Source of the DNA: a virus
Strand: one strand, 5' to 3'
DNA length: 64,000 nucleotides
Virus record (IMG/VR): IMGVR_UViG_3300028840_007197
Coordinates: 1-64,000 of that record
Of this stretch, positions 16,999 through 25,237 are shown in pieces. How positions within the stretch are numbered: position 1 is the first letter of the stretch; each line of letters begins with the position of its first letter. The position numbers and the translations under genes are program-made. The notes below the pieces were generated by a model. It had not been told where the DNA came from. It searched no databases and worked only from the letters and a program-made list of their open reading frames with translations.

Positions 16999-17021
16999 AT
17001 GGGGGAGTTATCCCCTCCCCC
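16999..17021 (-). terminator. GC-rich hairpin after the large vWA gene
   Basis: Stem TGGGGGAG / CTCCCCCA (8 pairs, 7-base loop) lies 17 bases past the stop of the vWA gene and before tmk. Downstream is TATTTAT rather than a pure T run, so it may be a partial terminator that sets the ratio of the two genes. Confidence 0.5.
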
Positions 17022-17037
17022 ACATCATAAACAGTGA

Positions 17038-19227
17038 TTAAATTTCGACCGCTACCTCAGAGAGCTCGAACGAGTACTTCACCCCATCGACTTCAAGGGT
17101 GTTCTCATCCCTGCTCTTAAACTCATCGAACCACTTCTTACCGAGTATAACAGAGAATTTCGTCTCCTGAATCGAAGACCGAACAGACTTGAGTGATGCA
17201 TTAAGCTTAGCAATTTCATCCGTTAGCCACTGCACCTTCTTAGCCTCATCCAGCTTCGAAGCACCCTTTTCGAAGAGATTGATACCCTCTTCAATCAGAG
17301 CCTCAACAGGAGTCCTGCTCTTCTTCGATGCAATCTTCTCCGCCACCTTTTTGACCGTGGGAAGGCTATTCAGACCAGCCATCTTAATCTCAAAGGACTT
17401 CGCCATGTACTGGTCCTGGGCCTCCTCCTTGTCCCTTGGGGGATTGTAAGACCAATCCCTATCAATCATCACACCATTCTGCTTCAAGAATTCAACCTGT
17501 TCATCCGTATACTGGGATGATACTGCACTCTGGTCCTGAGAAAGCTCTTTCTTATACCACTTCAGAGTCTTTATAGTGGCTTCGATCTTCTTCTCAATCA
17601 TGGCATTCTTACAGAGCTCGGTAGCCGAAGTCCTACCAGTAGCAATCTTCCTGTTCACGGCCGGAATCTTGCTGATATCGACTCCATAGATGCCATCAGA
17701 ACTGAAGGTGTCATCATACACCAGACCGAGGTTCTTAAGGAACTTATAGGTCCCCTGAGAAGAGCTCAGATAGAACCTCTTCATATGTACGCGGCCATCT
17801 TTGATGAACGTGTAATTCCTATGAACATAGGTCGGTAACGTCTCATCAAGGCCAAAGTCACTGGCTGTCTTACCATCCCTCTCCTGGAGCTCGATAATAC
17901 CGTTTACCGTGGTCTTCACGCTGAGATTGAGGCGGCTGTCATGCCAGGTAAGATTCTCAAAGAAGCACCGAGACATCTTATCAGCATGGAATGATGAATA
18001 CCCCTCACGGGTCTTTGAAGCCACCCCAATACGCTCATATGAAACCTTCTCGTGGTAGGGGTAGAAACAGGCTTCCTGGTCAGCCATGAGCATCTTAAGA
18101 AGGTCGAAGACACAGAAGGCATCTACGGGGGGAAGATAGTTCGGGTCCCTACCCGTCTGGAAACGTATTGAAACATTATCAATACTTTTGTTTATTGTAT
18201 CTTCGACTGCCCCGTACTCCTCGATGGTGAAAGCATTGGTCAGGCCATCAACAATGTGCTTATCCCCAATCTTACCAATGATTTCCATGGCCACATCGGT
18301 CTTAGTCTGCTGAGTAAGAACCAGGGCCGCTCCATAGAGGCTCTTACCAAGAACATCCTCTTCATCAGAGAAGAGAATATCCTTAATCTCGACTTTATCC
18401 CAGCTTTTCTTATTGGGCTTTTCGGAGCTGATATAATAGACCAGCGTGCTCTTACCATCCTGAGGACTGACATAGAGCTTACCGTCATCATCGATGGAAT
18501 GGAGCACCACGCCCTGATCGGTTACGGTATAGATGGCCAGGGGATCTTTGACAATGGGGTCGATCTCCTCCTTAGGCTCAGACTTACTGGAGAGATCCAC
18601 GAGCTTGGTAATGCTATTGGAGTACTCCGGAATAAGGGAGCTGTGAATAAGAAGAGACCCCAACCTCTCGGCCATCTTCTGGAGGAGCTCCTTATTATAG
18701 TAGGCACCATAACCAACAAACATGCTGGCATGAACCTTACCCTTAATGGCCTTGATGGCCTTATAAATGGACTCTATCTCATGGCTGTAGTTAGAGACCA
18801 CCGGATACCCATCCGTGAAAAAGTGCATCGAGAAGACCTTCGAGAATACCGAAAGGTCCTTTATCACGGTATCCGTATCGGCCAGGATTTCCGAGAAGCA
18901 GGTGGTGTTGCGTGAGGATGAATTTGCCTTGATGGCCTTTTCCAGTACCTTGTAGTCACTGTCATCGGATATCTTGAAGCCCTTGAAGACCCAGTTATAG
19001 TCCCCCTGACCCGAGAACCATCCAAGACTCAGTGTATCGTTCTTGGGGAGGCCTTTAGAAAGCACAATGAGTTCTTTGGTCAGTTCAGGAAGTGCCCAGG
19101 TCATGGACCCGGACCGGTCATAAATCCAAATATGGTTCACTGGCCCTTTTTTGGTAGTGACCTTTTTGACCTTTACTTCCTGTTCCACGACGGAGAGCTC
19201 TGAGGTAACCGGTACGTACCGAGGCAT
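17038..19227 (-). CDS. large von Willebrand A-domain protein
   Basis: A 729-residue protein. A vWA domain lies at about residues 32-210 with a complete-looking MIDAS start D-R-S-G-S-M (37-42), a later conserved Thr region (N-T-T) and F-F-T-D-G. The remaining 500 residues have no recognised domain; a lysine-rich coiled-coil-like stretch lies at about 560-690. No signal peptide or membrane helix. vWA proteins bind protein partners through a metal ion and often team with AAA+ ATPases. Its strong AAAAGGAG ribosome site can pair with an upstream segment, so translation may be controlled. Function unknown. Confidence 0.8.
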   Translation of the reverse strand: MPRYVPVTSELSVVEQEVKVKKVTTKKGPVNHIWIYDRSGSMTWALPELTKELIVLSKGLPKNDTLSLGWFSGQGDYNWVFKGFKISDDSDYKVLEKAIKANSSSRNTTCFSEILADTDTVIKDLSVFSKVFSMHFFTDGYPVVSNYSHEIESIYKAIKAIKGKVHASMFVGYGAYYNKELLQKMAERLGSLLIHSSLIPEYSNSITKLVDLSSKSEPKEEIDPIVKDPLAIYTVTDQGVVLHSIDDDGKLYVSPQDGKSTLVYYISSEKPNKKSWDKVEIKDILFSDEEDVLGKSLYGAALVLTQQTKTDVAMEIIGKIGDKHIVDGLTNAFTIEEYGAVEDTINKSIDNVSIRFQTGRDPNYLPPVDAFCVFDLLKMLMADQEACFYPYHEKVSYERIGVASKTREGYSSFHADKMSRCFFENLTWHDSRLNLSVKTTVNGIIELQERDGKTASDFGLDETLPTYVHRNYTFIKDGRVHMKRFYLSSSQGTYKFLKNLGLVYDDTFSSDGIYGVDISKIPAVNRKIATGRTSATELCKNAMIEKKIEATIKTLKWYKKELSQDQSAVSSQYTDEQVEFLKQNGVMIDRDWSYNPPRDKEEAQDQYMAKSFEIKMAGLNSLPTVKKVAEKIASKKSRTPVEALIEEGINLFEKGASKLDEAKKVQWLTDEIAKLNASLKSVRSSIQETKFSVILGKKWFDEFKSRDENTLEVDGVKYSFELSEVAVEI

Positions 19228-19233
19228 GAGAGG

Positions 19234-19315
19234 GGCTCCTTTTGTAAGGTATTGGAAACTTTTTACTTAATTTTTTGAAAAGTTCCAGATACTATATGAT
19301 AGCAGAAAAGGAGCC
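19234..19315 (-). promoter_or_regulatory. nested inverted repeat covering a ribosome binding site
   Basis: Outer arms are GGCTCCTTTT (complement of 19306-19315) and AAAAGGAGCC (19234-19243). The second arm includes the ribosome site of the vWA gene. Between them a smaller GGAACTTTT / AAAAAGTTTCC pair would bring the arms together. TATCAT and TATAGT near 19290-19300 are possible -10 boxes without a clear -35. Confidence 0.5.
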
Positions 19316-19329
19316 GACTTTAAAGATTA

Positions 19330-19842
19330 TTAATTTTTCTTAAAAGGTATCATGTCCTTATTAATGAAAAATTCAACAGATACAGATGCCGTTTTATAAA
19401 AACAGGATACCATTGTGGGACATGACTCCATGTGATCATCCATGAAAACATTTATATAAGGCCATACAGAATCACCATATGGTCCCTTCGGATCTCTTTT
19501 TATCCAGAGAAGGTCTCTTCTATAAAAGAGGATGGCATCAAAGAGTTCATCCAGGCATCCCATTAGTTTTTCTTCTTCCTCATGTTTCATAAATGAGACG
19601 GCCGGTAGACATATGGGGCTATCGTACTGAGATGATTCAATAAGCCAGTAACTGTTTTGCCAGTCCATGCCATCCTGCCAAATCTCAGCATAATAGAGGT
19701 CCTTAGGAAAACCGAACCTCTTATCAGTAGGGTGAGGCCAGTTCTCAGAGGGGACCTTAAATACGTTTCGGGCCTCATGAATAAGCTCAACAGCCCTTAA
19801 AAAATGGGTGGGATTCAAAGATGTTGTATTACAGTCCATCAC
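19330..19842 (-). CDS. hypothetical protein
   Basis: A 170-residue acidic, aromatic-rich cytosolic protein (many Trp and Tyr, e.g. near D-W-Q-N-S-Y-W). No motif, signal or membrane segment is recognised. ATGA overlap with the preceding membrane-protein gene suggests coupled expression. Confidence 0.6.
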   Translation of the reverse strand: MMDCNTTSLNPTHFLRAVELIHEARNVFKVPSENWPHPTDKRFGFPKDLYYAEIWQDGMDWQNSYWLIESSQYDSPICLPAVSFMKHEEEEKLMGCLDELFDAILFYRRDLLWIKRDPKGPYGDSVWPYINVFMDDHMESCPTMVSCFYKTASVSVEFFINKDMIPFKKN

Positions 19843-20363
19843 TCTTCCATAATAATTCCTATTACTTTTTTCTGGAAAGATTCTAGCTCCTTATAGATAC
19901 CTTCGAGATACTCCTTTGAACTGTCAGGTCCTATGGTGCAGAGAACATTATATGTACCTTCCATCTCTGTCTTGATAACCTTTAGTTTTTCAGCTTTCAC
20001 GGGGTCTTCAGTAGCCTCAATCATTTCGTCCAGTTTCTTGAAAACTTCAACATTGAAATCCCTGAAACCATCCAGCATAAGCTCGTTAAAAAGGTCTTTC
20101 GTAAGAATTTTATCCTCGGGCATATTTATGAACCTATCAAAGACCAGAAGATACGTGCCTCCATTTCTGAGAAGCATAATAAGGTCTTTCATTCTTCTTA
20201 GTTGAAGAGCTAATTGGAGGTGTAACTGGGATAGCTTCTCTACAGTGTTTAATATTTTTAAATTTTGTTCTTCCTCCTGTTTATGCATTCGTTGAAGTTG
20301 TATTGGAATAAAAACAAACACCAGACAAAGGACGATTGGAAGGATATCCCACATGTACCACAT
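19839..20363 (-). CDS. single-pass membrane protein with coiled coil
   Basis: A 174-residue protein. Residues about 5-24 form one hydrophobic helix (L-P-I-V-L-C-L-V-F-V), followed by a Glu/Lys/Gln-rich helical region (25-65) and a helical C-terminal domain, so most of it should face the cytoplasm or periplasm as a helical rod. Unknown role; an envelope-associated function is inferred. It lies nine bases after thyX. Confidence 0.65.
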   Translation of the reverse strand: MWYMWDILPIVLCLVFVFIPIQLQRMHKQEEEQNLKILNTVEKLSQLHLQLALQLRRMKDLIMLLRNGGTYLLVFDRFINMPEDKILTKDLFNELMLDGFRDFNVEVFKKLDEMIEATEDPVKAEKLKVIKTEMEGTYNVLCTIGPDSSKEYLEGIYKELESFQKKVIGIIMEE

Positions 20364-20372
20364 AATAATTTC

Positions 20373-21368
20373 CTAATCGTAGATAAAGTGCTCAGTCGGA
20401 CCGTTATATTTTATATCATCCCCTTCTACTGAGAAATATTTGAATACATCAGGATATCTCTCTTTGAAAATTTTCAAGTCTCTCACCATCGCCGGTCTAA
20501 TCTCCCAGTGAGCGGCCGGGTCAGTCCTTTTCCTATATATCCAAATGCGCTCTTCAAGATTCGTGCTCATTACTACCTGAGAAACTATCCCAATAGGGAG
20601 GAACTGTCTGGCATCCTCCCTTCTCCACTTATTGTTTTTTATAAGGTCACTATAGAACTTCTGATAAGTTTCCATCATCTTTAAGGGTGTAATGCCGCTT
20701 TCTTCACTCTCCACGTCTCGATGTGGAGGAAGAACAACAACTAATTCTGACTCATCGACATACCGGGTCGATTCCTGACTATATACTGCAACCCGGTGAC
20801 GAACAAACTCATGTGTAAAACCCCTGCTGAAGCCACTATAACGGACGGTATGAGCTATGTGAACAGCTTTATCCTTCACCCCCAGAAGCTGATCCTCCCG
20901 AGATATCGGTACGATTTCAGAATTGAACATGGATATTTTAGGTTGTGGGCCTGATCTGAAAAAAGCAGGACAGAACTTTTCGAGGTCATCCCGAATCTCC
21001 GGATCGAGCTTGTTGGCAACGTATAGTTTTCTCCATGTCTCAAGATTTGCAGAGATAATAAGAGAGTTGTCATTAAAAGTCAAAAACATGAACTTCAAAT
21101 AAGGCCAGTATATTTTCATCAGAAGAATAAGGTCGCTATCCCTGAAGGGGTAAATGTTATAGCCTCTCCACCCGTGTTCGAGTACAGAAAAGTGACCCCT
21201 TTTCAGTATGCGCTCACAAAACCCTTGAGCAGTCTCGGGGGTAATAGGTCCTTTCTCCGACTGATAGCAGGTTCTCCCGGCCTTCTCAAGGACCATCTGG
21301 GCGAATTCATTAGTCTCCGGTGAGGGCCATGTAGCAAGAACATCAATAGAAGAAGCAGATAGTCTCAT
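20373..21368 (-). CDS. thyX: flavin-dependent thymidylate synthase
   Basis: A 331-residue protein, long for ThyX because of a C-terminal extension. The signature R-H-R-x7-S is present as RHRVAVYSQES (residues 190-200), with R-x-C-Y-x-S near the start and H-F-S-V-L-E-H (59-65). ThyX makes dTMP from dUMP using methylene-tetrahydrofolate, NADPH and FAD. It acts together with Tmk. The start codon follows a GGGTGA site. Confidence 0.95.
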   Translation of the reverse strand: MRLSASSIDVLATWPSPETNEFAQMVLEKAGRTCYQSEKGPITPETAQGFCERILKRGHFSVLEHGWRGYNIYPFRDSDLILLMKIYWPYLKFMFLTFNDNSLIISANLETWRKLYVANKLDPEIRDDLEKFCPAFFRSGPQPKISMFNSEIVPISREDQLLGVKDKAVHIAHTVRYSGFSRGFTHEFVRHRVAVYSQESTRYVDESELVVVLPPHRDVESEESGITPLKMMETYQKFYSDLIKNNKWRREDARQFLPIGIVSQVVMSTNLEERIWIYRKRTDPAAHWEIRPAMVRDLKIFKERYPDVFKYFSVEGDDIKYNGPTEHFIYD

Positions 21369-21474
21369 TTATCTCACCCTATTTTGAGTTTAAAAGCTGC
21401 GGAGCCTTAAGATATGGGAGGCTATCGTCTCTGGGGACTCCATTATAGGGATGTTCAGCGGGCCTCATAGCGGA

Positions 21475-21699
21475 TCAAACAGTGCTATCAGTTCTGGCTT
21501 TTCCGGAATCAAGAGGACTACCTTTCCGTTCCTTTATCCTTTTACCATGCTGGATAATTCGTCTCCTCCAGTACATGAGCTCTTTAACCTTATCCCTATA
21601 ATCACTGGACTGGGGAGCTCTACCGGATTGTACGGCTTTCACTTCCTCTTGGAGGACTCTAATACGCTCCTTAATGAAATCCAAGACTTTGTCCGCCAT
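21475..21699 (-). CDS. small helical basic protein
   Basis: A 74-residue protein with AAAGGAG before its ATG. It is helical and rich in Lys and Arg (E-R-I-R-V-L-Q-E-E-V; Y-W-R-R-R-I-I). No family recognised; nucleic-acid binding is possible. The 106 bases between it and thyX show no other convincing gene. Confidence 0.55.
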   Translation of the reverse strand: MADKVLDFIKERIRVLQEEVKAVQSGRAPQSSDYRDKVKELMYWRRRIIQHGKRIKERKGSPLDSGKARTDSTV

Positions 21700-21735
21700 A
21701 CAACCGTTCTCCTTTAATGATAGTAGCTTGTTTAT

Positions 21736-21897
21736 TCAAATTAAAGGTTCGGGAGGCCAGAGCTCATCCAAGGCCTCATTTATTTCATCCAGGGGCCACT
21801 TCCTTTTCTTAAGAATCTTTCTCATTTTCGTCTTTTCAAGAGGTTCTTTAATCTTTTTCACCTGTTTTTTTACCGCTTTCTTTCTCGGCATATGCAT
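21736..21897 (-). CDS. very basic small protein
   Basis: A 53-residue protein from ATG 21897, overlapping the stop of the glycosidase (TAATG), with AAGGA just upstream; an internal ATG at 21891 is the alternative start. The first 32 residues carry about fifteen Lys/Arg, the end is acidic and proline-rich (W-P-P-E-P). It may bind nucleic acid. Function unknown. Confidence 0.55.
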   Translation of the reverse strand: MHMPRKKAVKKQVKKIKEPLEKTKMRKILKKRKWPLDEINEALDELWPPEPLI

Positions 21898-23249
21898 TAA
21901 TCCTTCCATGTAATAGTTATTGTTTGAGTGCTGTCATTCTCATTCACATGTTCATAAAGGGTCCTGATGCCAGTAAGTCTAGACCAGTTAGACCCTCTCC
22001 ACCAGAACTTTGGATGGCCATTTACCGATATCTGCACTGAATCCAATCTCTCCGGTATGAATATCACTGTTGGAGCCTTCAAGTTCAGGGGCTTATAGGT
22101 AAGGTTAAAGACATTATCCCGAATACTATAGAGGGGGTCCTTACCGGCAATACGTTGCGGATATACCCTTACAAGTTTATTGACTACTGGTGTCTCTTCT
22201 CCACCATTTCCTATAAGACCATAATTATCATTATAGGATATGTAATCATAAGACCAATAAGTCCAACCCGCACAGAACTCATCGGTGATGTCCAGAAAGT
22301 CAGTTATATATGACATATAACCATCGACTTTAGACGATATCCCGAACTCGCCAAATATAAGAGGACACCTAAACTGTTGGGCCTCATGCACTTTGATGAG
22401 TACCCCCGCTTTTAATATTTGAGTATTAATCTCTGTATAAGATGTATTCAAAGAACGAAGCGGGTCATAATAGTGGGGGCTATAGACGGCATTTATAGGT
22501 TTAAATCTAAGATGTGTAGGAAGACCGGTGCTCGTTTCAATACGAGGCTCAAAGAACATTTTTGTCTTGTATCTATTTGAGACCATGTCCCTGACATCTT
22601 CGTAGAAAGGACTCAGATAATCTCTCTCAAAGTTTAAAAGCATTCCAGAATAGGGCTCATTGATTATATCTATTCCGATCACGTTTTTAAGGGTATCAAC
22701 ATGCCCGAGGACATACAAAAGAGCATCGATATAGGACCTTTGCAGTTCCTCACTACTCCAGAAGTACCGAAATGAGTTAATAACAGCCGGTTCCAGGTAA
22801 TTAAGGTGCCAGGGTTCTCTTTTATTGAAAGCTACTCCACAGTCATTTACAGACCATCTTGGGAATCCGTTTCCACCGAATTTTTTAGAATAGAGGTCCT
22901 GGTGGAAATCCACGACCACATCCACGCCAATCTGCTGGAGATACTTTATTCTCCCAACAATCCTCTTCATATAATATTCGTTATAAACGCCCTTATTTGG
23001 CTCTAGGGCCTCCCAGAAGACCAGGAAGCGAACCAGGTTGAACCCCCAGTCATTCAGGCGTCTGAGCTCCTCCTTAGACTGCCAGGGCATATAATCCATA
23101 CTGCTTTTTTGAAAATTAGAGATGTTCACGCCATGATAGATTACTATTCGGCCATCAGAATCACGAATATACTGAATCGATTCTTTTTTAGGCGAGATAT
23201 GAATGCAGGAAAGAGAAAGAAGAAAAACAGCTATTAGTACCGAACGCAT
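21897..23249 (-). CDS. GH5 endoglycoceramidase-like glycosidase, predicted lipoprotein
   Basis: A 450-residue protein. Its N-terminus is a signal with lipobox L-S-L-S-C (Cys15), so it should be secreted and lipid-anchored. The (beta/alpha)8 domain shows the GH5 sequence V-V-V-D-F-H-Q-D-L-Y-S-x-K-F-G-G-N-G-x-P, wording close to endoglycoceramidases. The acid/base is Glu198 in D-I-I-N-E-P and the nucleophile Glu301 in F-G-E-F-G. A beta-rich tail (about 380-450) resembles the C-terminal domain of that group. It would cleave beta-glycosidic bonds in a glycolipid or polysaccharide. A strong GGGGAGGTGA precedes the ATG. Very unusual for a phage. Confidence 0.85.
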   Translation of the reverse strand: MRSVLIAVFLLSLSCIHISPKKESIQYIRDSDGRIVIYHGVNISNFQKSSMDYMPWQSKEELRRLNDWGFNLVRFLVFWEALEPNKGVYNEYYMKRIVGRIKYLQQIGVDVVVDFHQDLYSKKFGGNGFPRWSVNDCGVAFNKREPWHLNYLEPAVINSFRYFWSSEELQRSYIDALLYVLGHVDTLKNVIGIDIINEPYSGMLLNFERDYLSPFYEDVRDMVSNRYKTKMFFEPRIETSTGLPTHLRFKPINAVYSPHYYDPLRSLNTSYTEINTQILKAGVLIKVHEAQQFRCPLIFGEFGISSKVDGYMSYITDFLDITDEFCAGWTYWSYDYISYNDNYGLIGNGGEETPVVNKLVRVYPQRIAGKDPLYSIRDNVFNLTYKPLNLKAPTVIFIPERLDSVQISVNGHPKFWWRGSNWSRLTGIRTLYEHVNENDSTQTITITWKD

Positions 23250-23310
23250 ATCTTCACCTCCCCTTTTAAGAACATATAAGGAGAGATAAAGATTAGAAGA
23301 TTATAACAGG

Positions 23311-23967
23311 TTATTTCTCAGGGACATAGGATTCTACATGGTCCTCTATAATCTTCTTAGCGCAGAAGCCACATATGGCCCTTTTCCCATATTCATCAAG
23401 GTTTGGCCTTTTAATACGGCAAACTTCACAGGTATTTACTCTTTTATCTATTTCGATTATTCTCGGAAGGAAGCTCTTGAGGAAGAGTATTTCTTCCCCT
23501 ATTTTAACCTTGTTCTTATATGATCCGTCGATAGTCTTTATAAGGGCATAGTCATCAGACCCGTCATAGCATTGTGGAGTTAGGGTCCAGCTTTCACCTA
23601 TTTCCCTGTGAACAGCTTCTGCAAGACGTTCCGAATTCAAAGTAACATCTAAATTAACGCTGATAGGATTATCGTGATAAAAATAGGTATGGATACTGAT
23701 AGAGTCATACTCTGATATTTTGAAATGGTAACCAAAATGAGAAGCGCCCTCACCTAATAACTCATCCACAAAGGAATCAAAATCAACCAGCCAGCAATGC
23801 TTATCATCGATCCAGCAATTGCAACGGTCCTTTATACAGATACTATCGTTTTTAGGGCACTTCTCCGTATGGGGAAAATACCGCTTAAAAATTTCTCTTT
23901 TTGGCATAATTTTAAAAAAGGGGTGACCGTTAAGACTGAAAACATCCAAAATTATCCGGGTAGTCAT
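23311..23967 (-). CDS. hypothetical protein with C-terminal zinc ribbon
   Basis: A 218-residue protein. Cysteine groups lie near residues 37-60 (K-C-P, C-I-K-D-R-C-N-C) and at 180-205 (T-C-E-V-C and I-C-G-F-C), the latter a standard four-Cys zinc ribbon. The middle is an alpha/beta domain without known motif. The start overlaps the end of the preceding small gene. Confidence 0.55.
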   Translation of the reverse strand: MTTRIILDVFSLNGHPFFKIMPKREIFKRYFPHTEKCPKNDSICIKDRCNCWIDDKHCWLVDFDSFVDELLGEGASHFGYHFKISEYDSISIHTYFYHDNPISVNLDVTLNSERLAEAVHREIGESWTLTPQCYDGSDDYALIKTIDGSYKNKVKIGEEILFLKSFLPRIIEIDKRVNTCEVCRIKRPNLDEYGKRAICGFCAKKIIEDHVESYVPEK

Positions 23968-24067
23968 TTTCTTCGATTGTTGAGAGGCATTCCGTCATTC
24001 TCTCCTTCAAAACCTTCAGCTCACCTCCCATGCGGGATACCTTCTTCATCGCCGCTGCAATTTTCAT
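23930..24067 (-). CDS. small coiled-coil protein
   Basis: A 45-residue protein with AAGGGG seven bases before ATG 24067. It reads as one amphipathic helix (A-A-A-M-K-K-V-S-R-M, K-V-L-K-E-R-M) and resembles the first helix of DIP1984-type proteins. It overlaps the following gene by 38 bases in a different frame. Weakly supported because of its size. Confidence 0.45.
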   Translation of the reverse strand: MKIAAAMKKVSRMGGELKVLKERMTECLSTIEENDYPDNFGCFQS

Positions 24068-24078
24068 CGAAGCCCCTT

Positions 24079-24528
24079 TCACTGAGACGCTGCTTTTTTC
24101 TTACGCAGTGTTATCAATCCGCCACCGGCTAAAAGTGTGACAAGAGCTATCAAGAGCTCAAGAGTCTTGGTAATAACGTTCATGGTTTGGGAATGAGACT
24201 CAGAATTAACCTGAAGATTATCCAGTATGAGAGAGACCTTTGCCAGGTCTTTTTCCAGGGATATCAGCTTCTCATCTATCTGTCTAATGTCCTGATAATG
24301 GTCCCGGACGGTTATGTATGTCCCCGTATGATTCGATTGGGGCGTAATGGGCTCGATTTCTTCTATTGAAGGAGCCTGATATATATCTTGAAGAGGAGCT
24401 TGCTGATATACGAACCCTTTCACGCCTTTATTTCTCAAGTCATAGCTCTTATCGAGGATCTTATCTAAGTCAGCTACTATGCAGAATGCGGGTACGAAAG
24501 AGATGAGGATAAACACAAAAAATTTCAT
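24079..24528 (-). CDS. exported coiled-coil protein with C-terminal membrane helix
   Basis: A 149-residue protein. It has a Sec-type signal (residues 1-16, F-V-F-I-L-I-S-F), a proline/glutamine-rich linker, a helical heptad region (about 80-115) and a C-terminal hydrophobic helix (L-L-I-A-L-V-T-L-L-A-G-G-G) followed by R-K-K-K. This topology would place a coiled coil in the periplasm with its end anchored in the inner membrane, as in some spanin- or holin-like lysis proteins, but no family match is claimed. It is the last gene before the tRNA cluster in transcription order. Confidence 0.6.
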   Translation of the reverse strand: MKFFVFILISFVPAFCIVADLDKILDKSYDLRNKGVKGFVYQQAPLQDIYQAPSIEEIEPITPQSNHTGTYITVRDHYQDIRQIDEKLISLEKDLAKVSLILDNLQVNSESHSQTMNVITKTLELLIALVTLLAGGGLITLRKKKAASQ

Positions 24529-24548
24529 ATTCTACCTACCTCTAAAAA

Positions 24549-24624
24549 TGGCTGGGGTGTGAGGGTTCGAACCTCAAACCATTCGGTCCAGAGCCGAATG
24601 CTCTACCAATTGAGCTACACCCCA
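24549..24624 (-). tRNA. tRNA-Gln (anticodon CTG)
   Basis: Full cloverleaf: acceptor TGGGGTG/CACCCCA, D arm GCTC...GAGC, anticodon stem TTCGG/CCGAA with loop CTCTGGA (anticodon CTG), T loop TTCGAAC, discriminator G and an encoded CCA end. It reads CAG codons. Confidence 0.95.
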
Positions 24625-24633
24625 ATATAAAAA

Positions 24634-24914
24634 GGGTGGTCGACCGGAGTCGAACCGGCAAGGCATGATTAGGTCTCCTTATTATCGGCACAGGACTTCC
24701 TGCCGCTGTTTACAAACCCTCCTGGACCGTTACCGGATTCCAGGCAGCGTATCAGTGTCTTCCGCAAGCCGTAGAGGCCACTCCACAATCGCTACCCGCC
24801 CGCTTCCCTTTGTTTCGTTCCACAGACTTCCACGACCACGGGGTTCATGCCGGGTGATAAGCCCTCTCCCAATCCTGTTTGTCGGGCGCTCTCGCCAATT
24901 GAGCTACGACCACC
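24634..24914 (-). tRNA. tRNA-like gene interrupted by a structured insert of about 200 bases
   Basis: The 5' part (24914-24888) has acceptor strand GGTGGTC and a normal D arm GCTC/GAGC; the 3' part (24636-24658) has a T arm with TTCGACT and acceptor strand GACCACC, perfectly complementary to the 5' end. Between them no normal anticodon arm can be drawn. Instead, GGCATGA and TCATGCC (24845-24851 with 24662-24668) form a 7-pair helix that closes a 176-base insert. The insert contains a hairpin with GTAA tetraloop (24721-24744), a hairpin at 24771-24786 and one near 24686-24705. No CCA end is encoded. Best reading: a tRNA carrying a self-folding insert, perhaps an intron; anticodon cannot be assigned. 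It has no tmRNA tag frame. Confidence 0.55.
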
Positions 24915-24951
24915 ATAATACATGATATCAGTATTTCAAAGAACATTAAAG

Positions 24952-25024
24952 TTGGGGTATGTGGGCTTGAACCACAAACACGCGGCTTCAAAGGCCGTTG
25001 CTCTGCCCATTGAGCTATACCCCA
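24952..25024 (-). tRNA. tRNA-Gln (anticodon TTG)
   Basis: Acceptor TGGGGTA/TACCCCA, D arm GCTC...GAGC, anticodon stem ACGGC/GCCGC with loop CTTTGAA (anticodon TTG), T loop TTCAAGC, discriminator A. CCA is not encoded. It reads CAA (and CAG by wobble). Confidence 0.95.
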
Positions 25025-25090
25025 GTATATTTCATGCTTACTAAAAAGGCCCCTTTTACTACCATGAACAAATATTCAAAAGATTCAATA

Positions 25091-25225
25091 CTATTGAACC
25101 TCTTTTGTACGCTCTATATCATCAGAACTCACTAAGAGGGGAATCTGTTTATCATCCTGCCCTCTTGATAGCCTCGGGAAGAAGAAATTACCCCATGGGA
25201 CTTGCTCATAATTTAATGTTGTCAT
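25091..25225 (-). CDS. possible small protein between tRNAs
   Basis: A 44-residue open frame from ATG 25225 with weak AAGAG upstream. It contains W-G-N-F-F-F-P-R and an acidic end. It lies wholly in the 200-base gap between tRNA-Gln and tRNA-Pro and is followed by an imperfect inverted repeat (AAAAGATTCAAT / ATTGAACCTCTTTT, 25078-25105). No family recognised. Confidence 0.4.
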   Translation of the reverse strand: MTTLNYEQVPWGNFFFPRLSRGQDDKQIPLLVSSDDIERTKEVQ

Positions 25226-25237
25226 AACTCTTATCCA

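Noticed and set aside
18256-18915. 219-codon plus-strand frame inside the large vWA gene
   Set aside because: Antisense shadow of a gene with clear vWA motifs; no ribosome site or family features.
21380-21468. About 29-codon minus-strand frame between thyX and the 74-residue gene
   Set aside because: Very short, no ribosome site and composition uninformative.
24634-24914. tmRNA or RNase P RNA as explanation of the interrupted tRNA
   Set aside because: The D arm is canonical, the acceptor lacks the tmRNA G-U pair, no tag-coding frame ends in an Ala-rich stop, and RNase P conserved blocks are not found.
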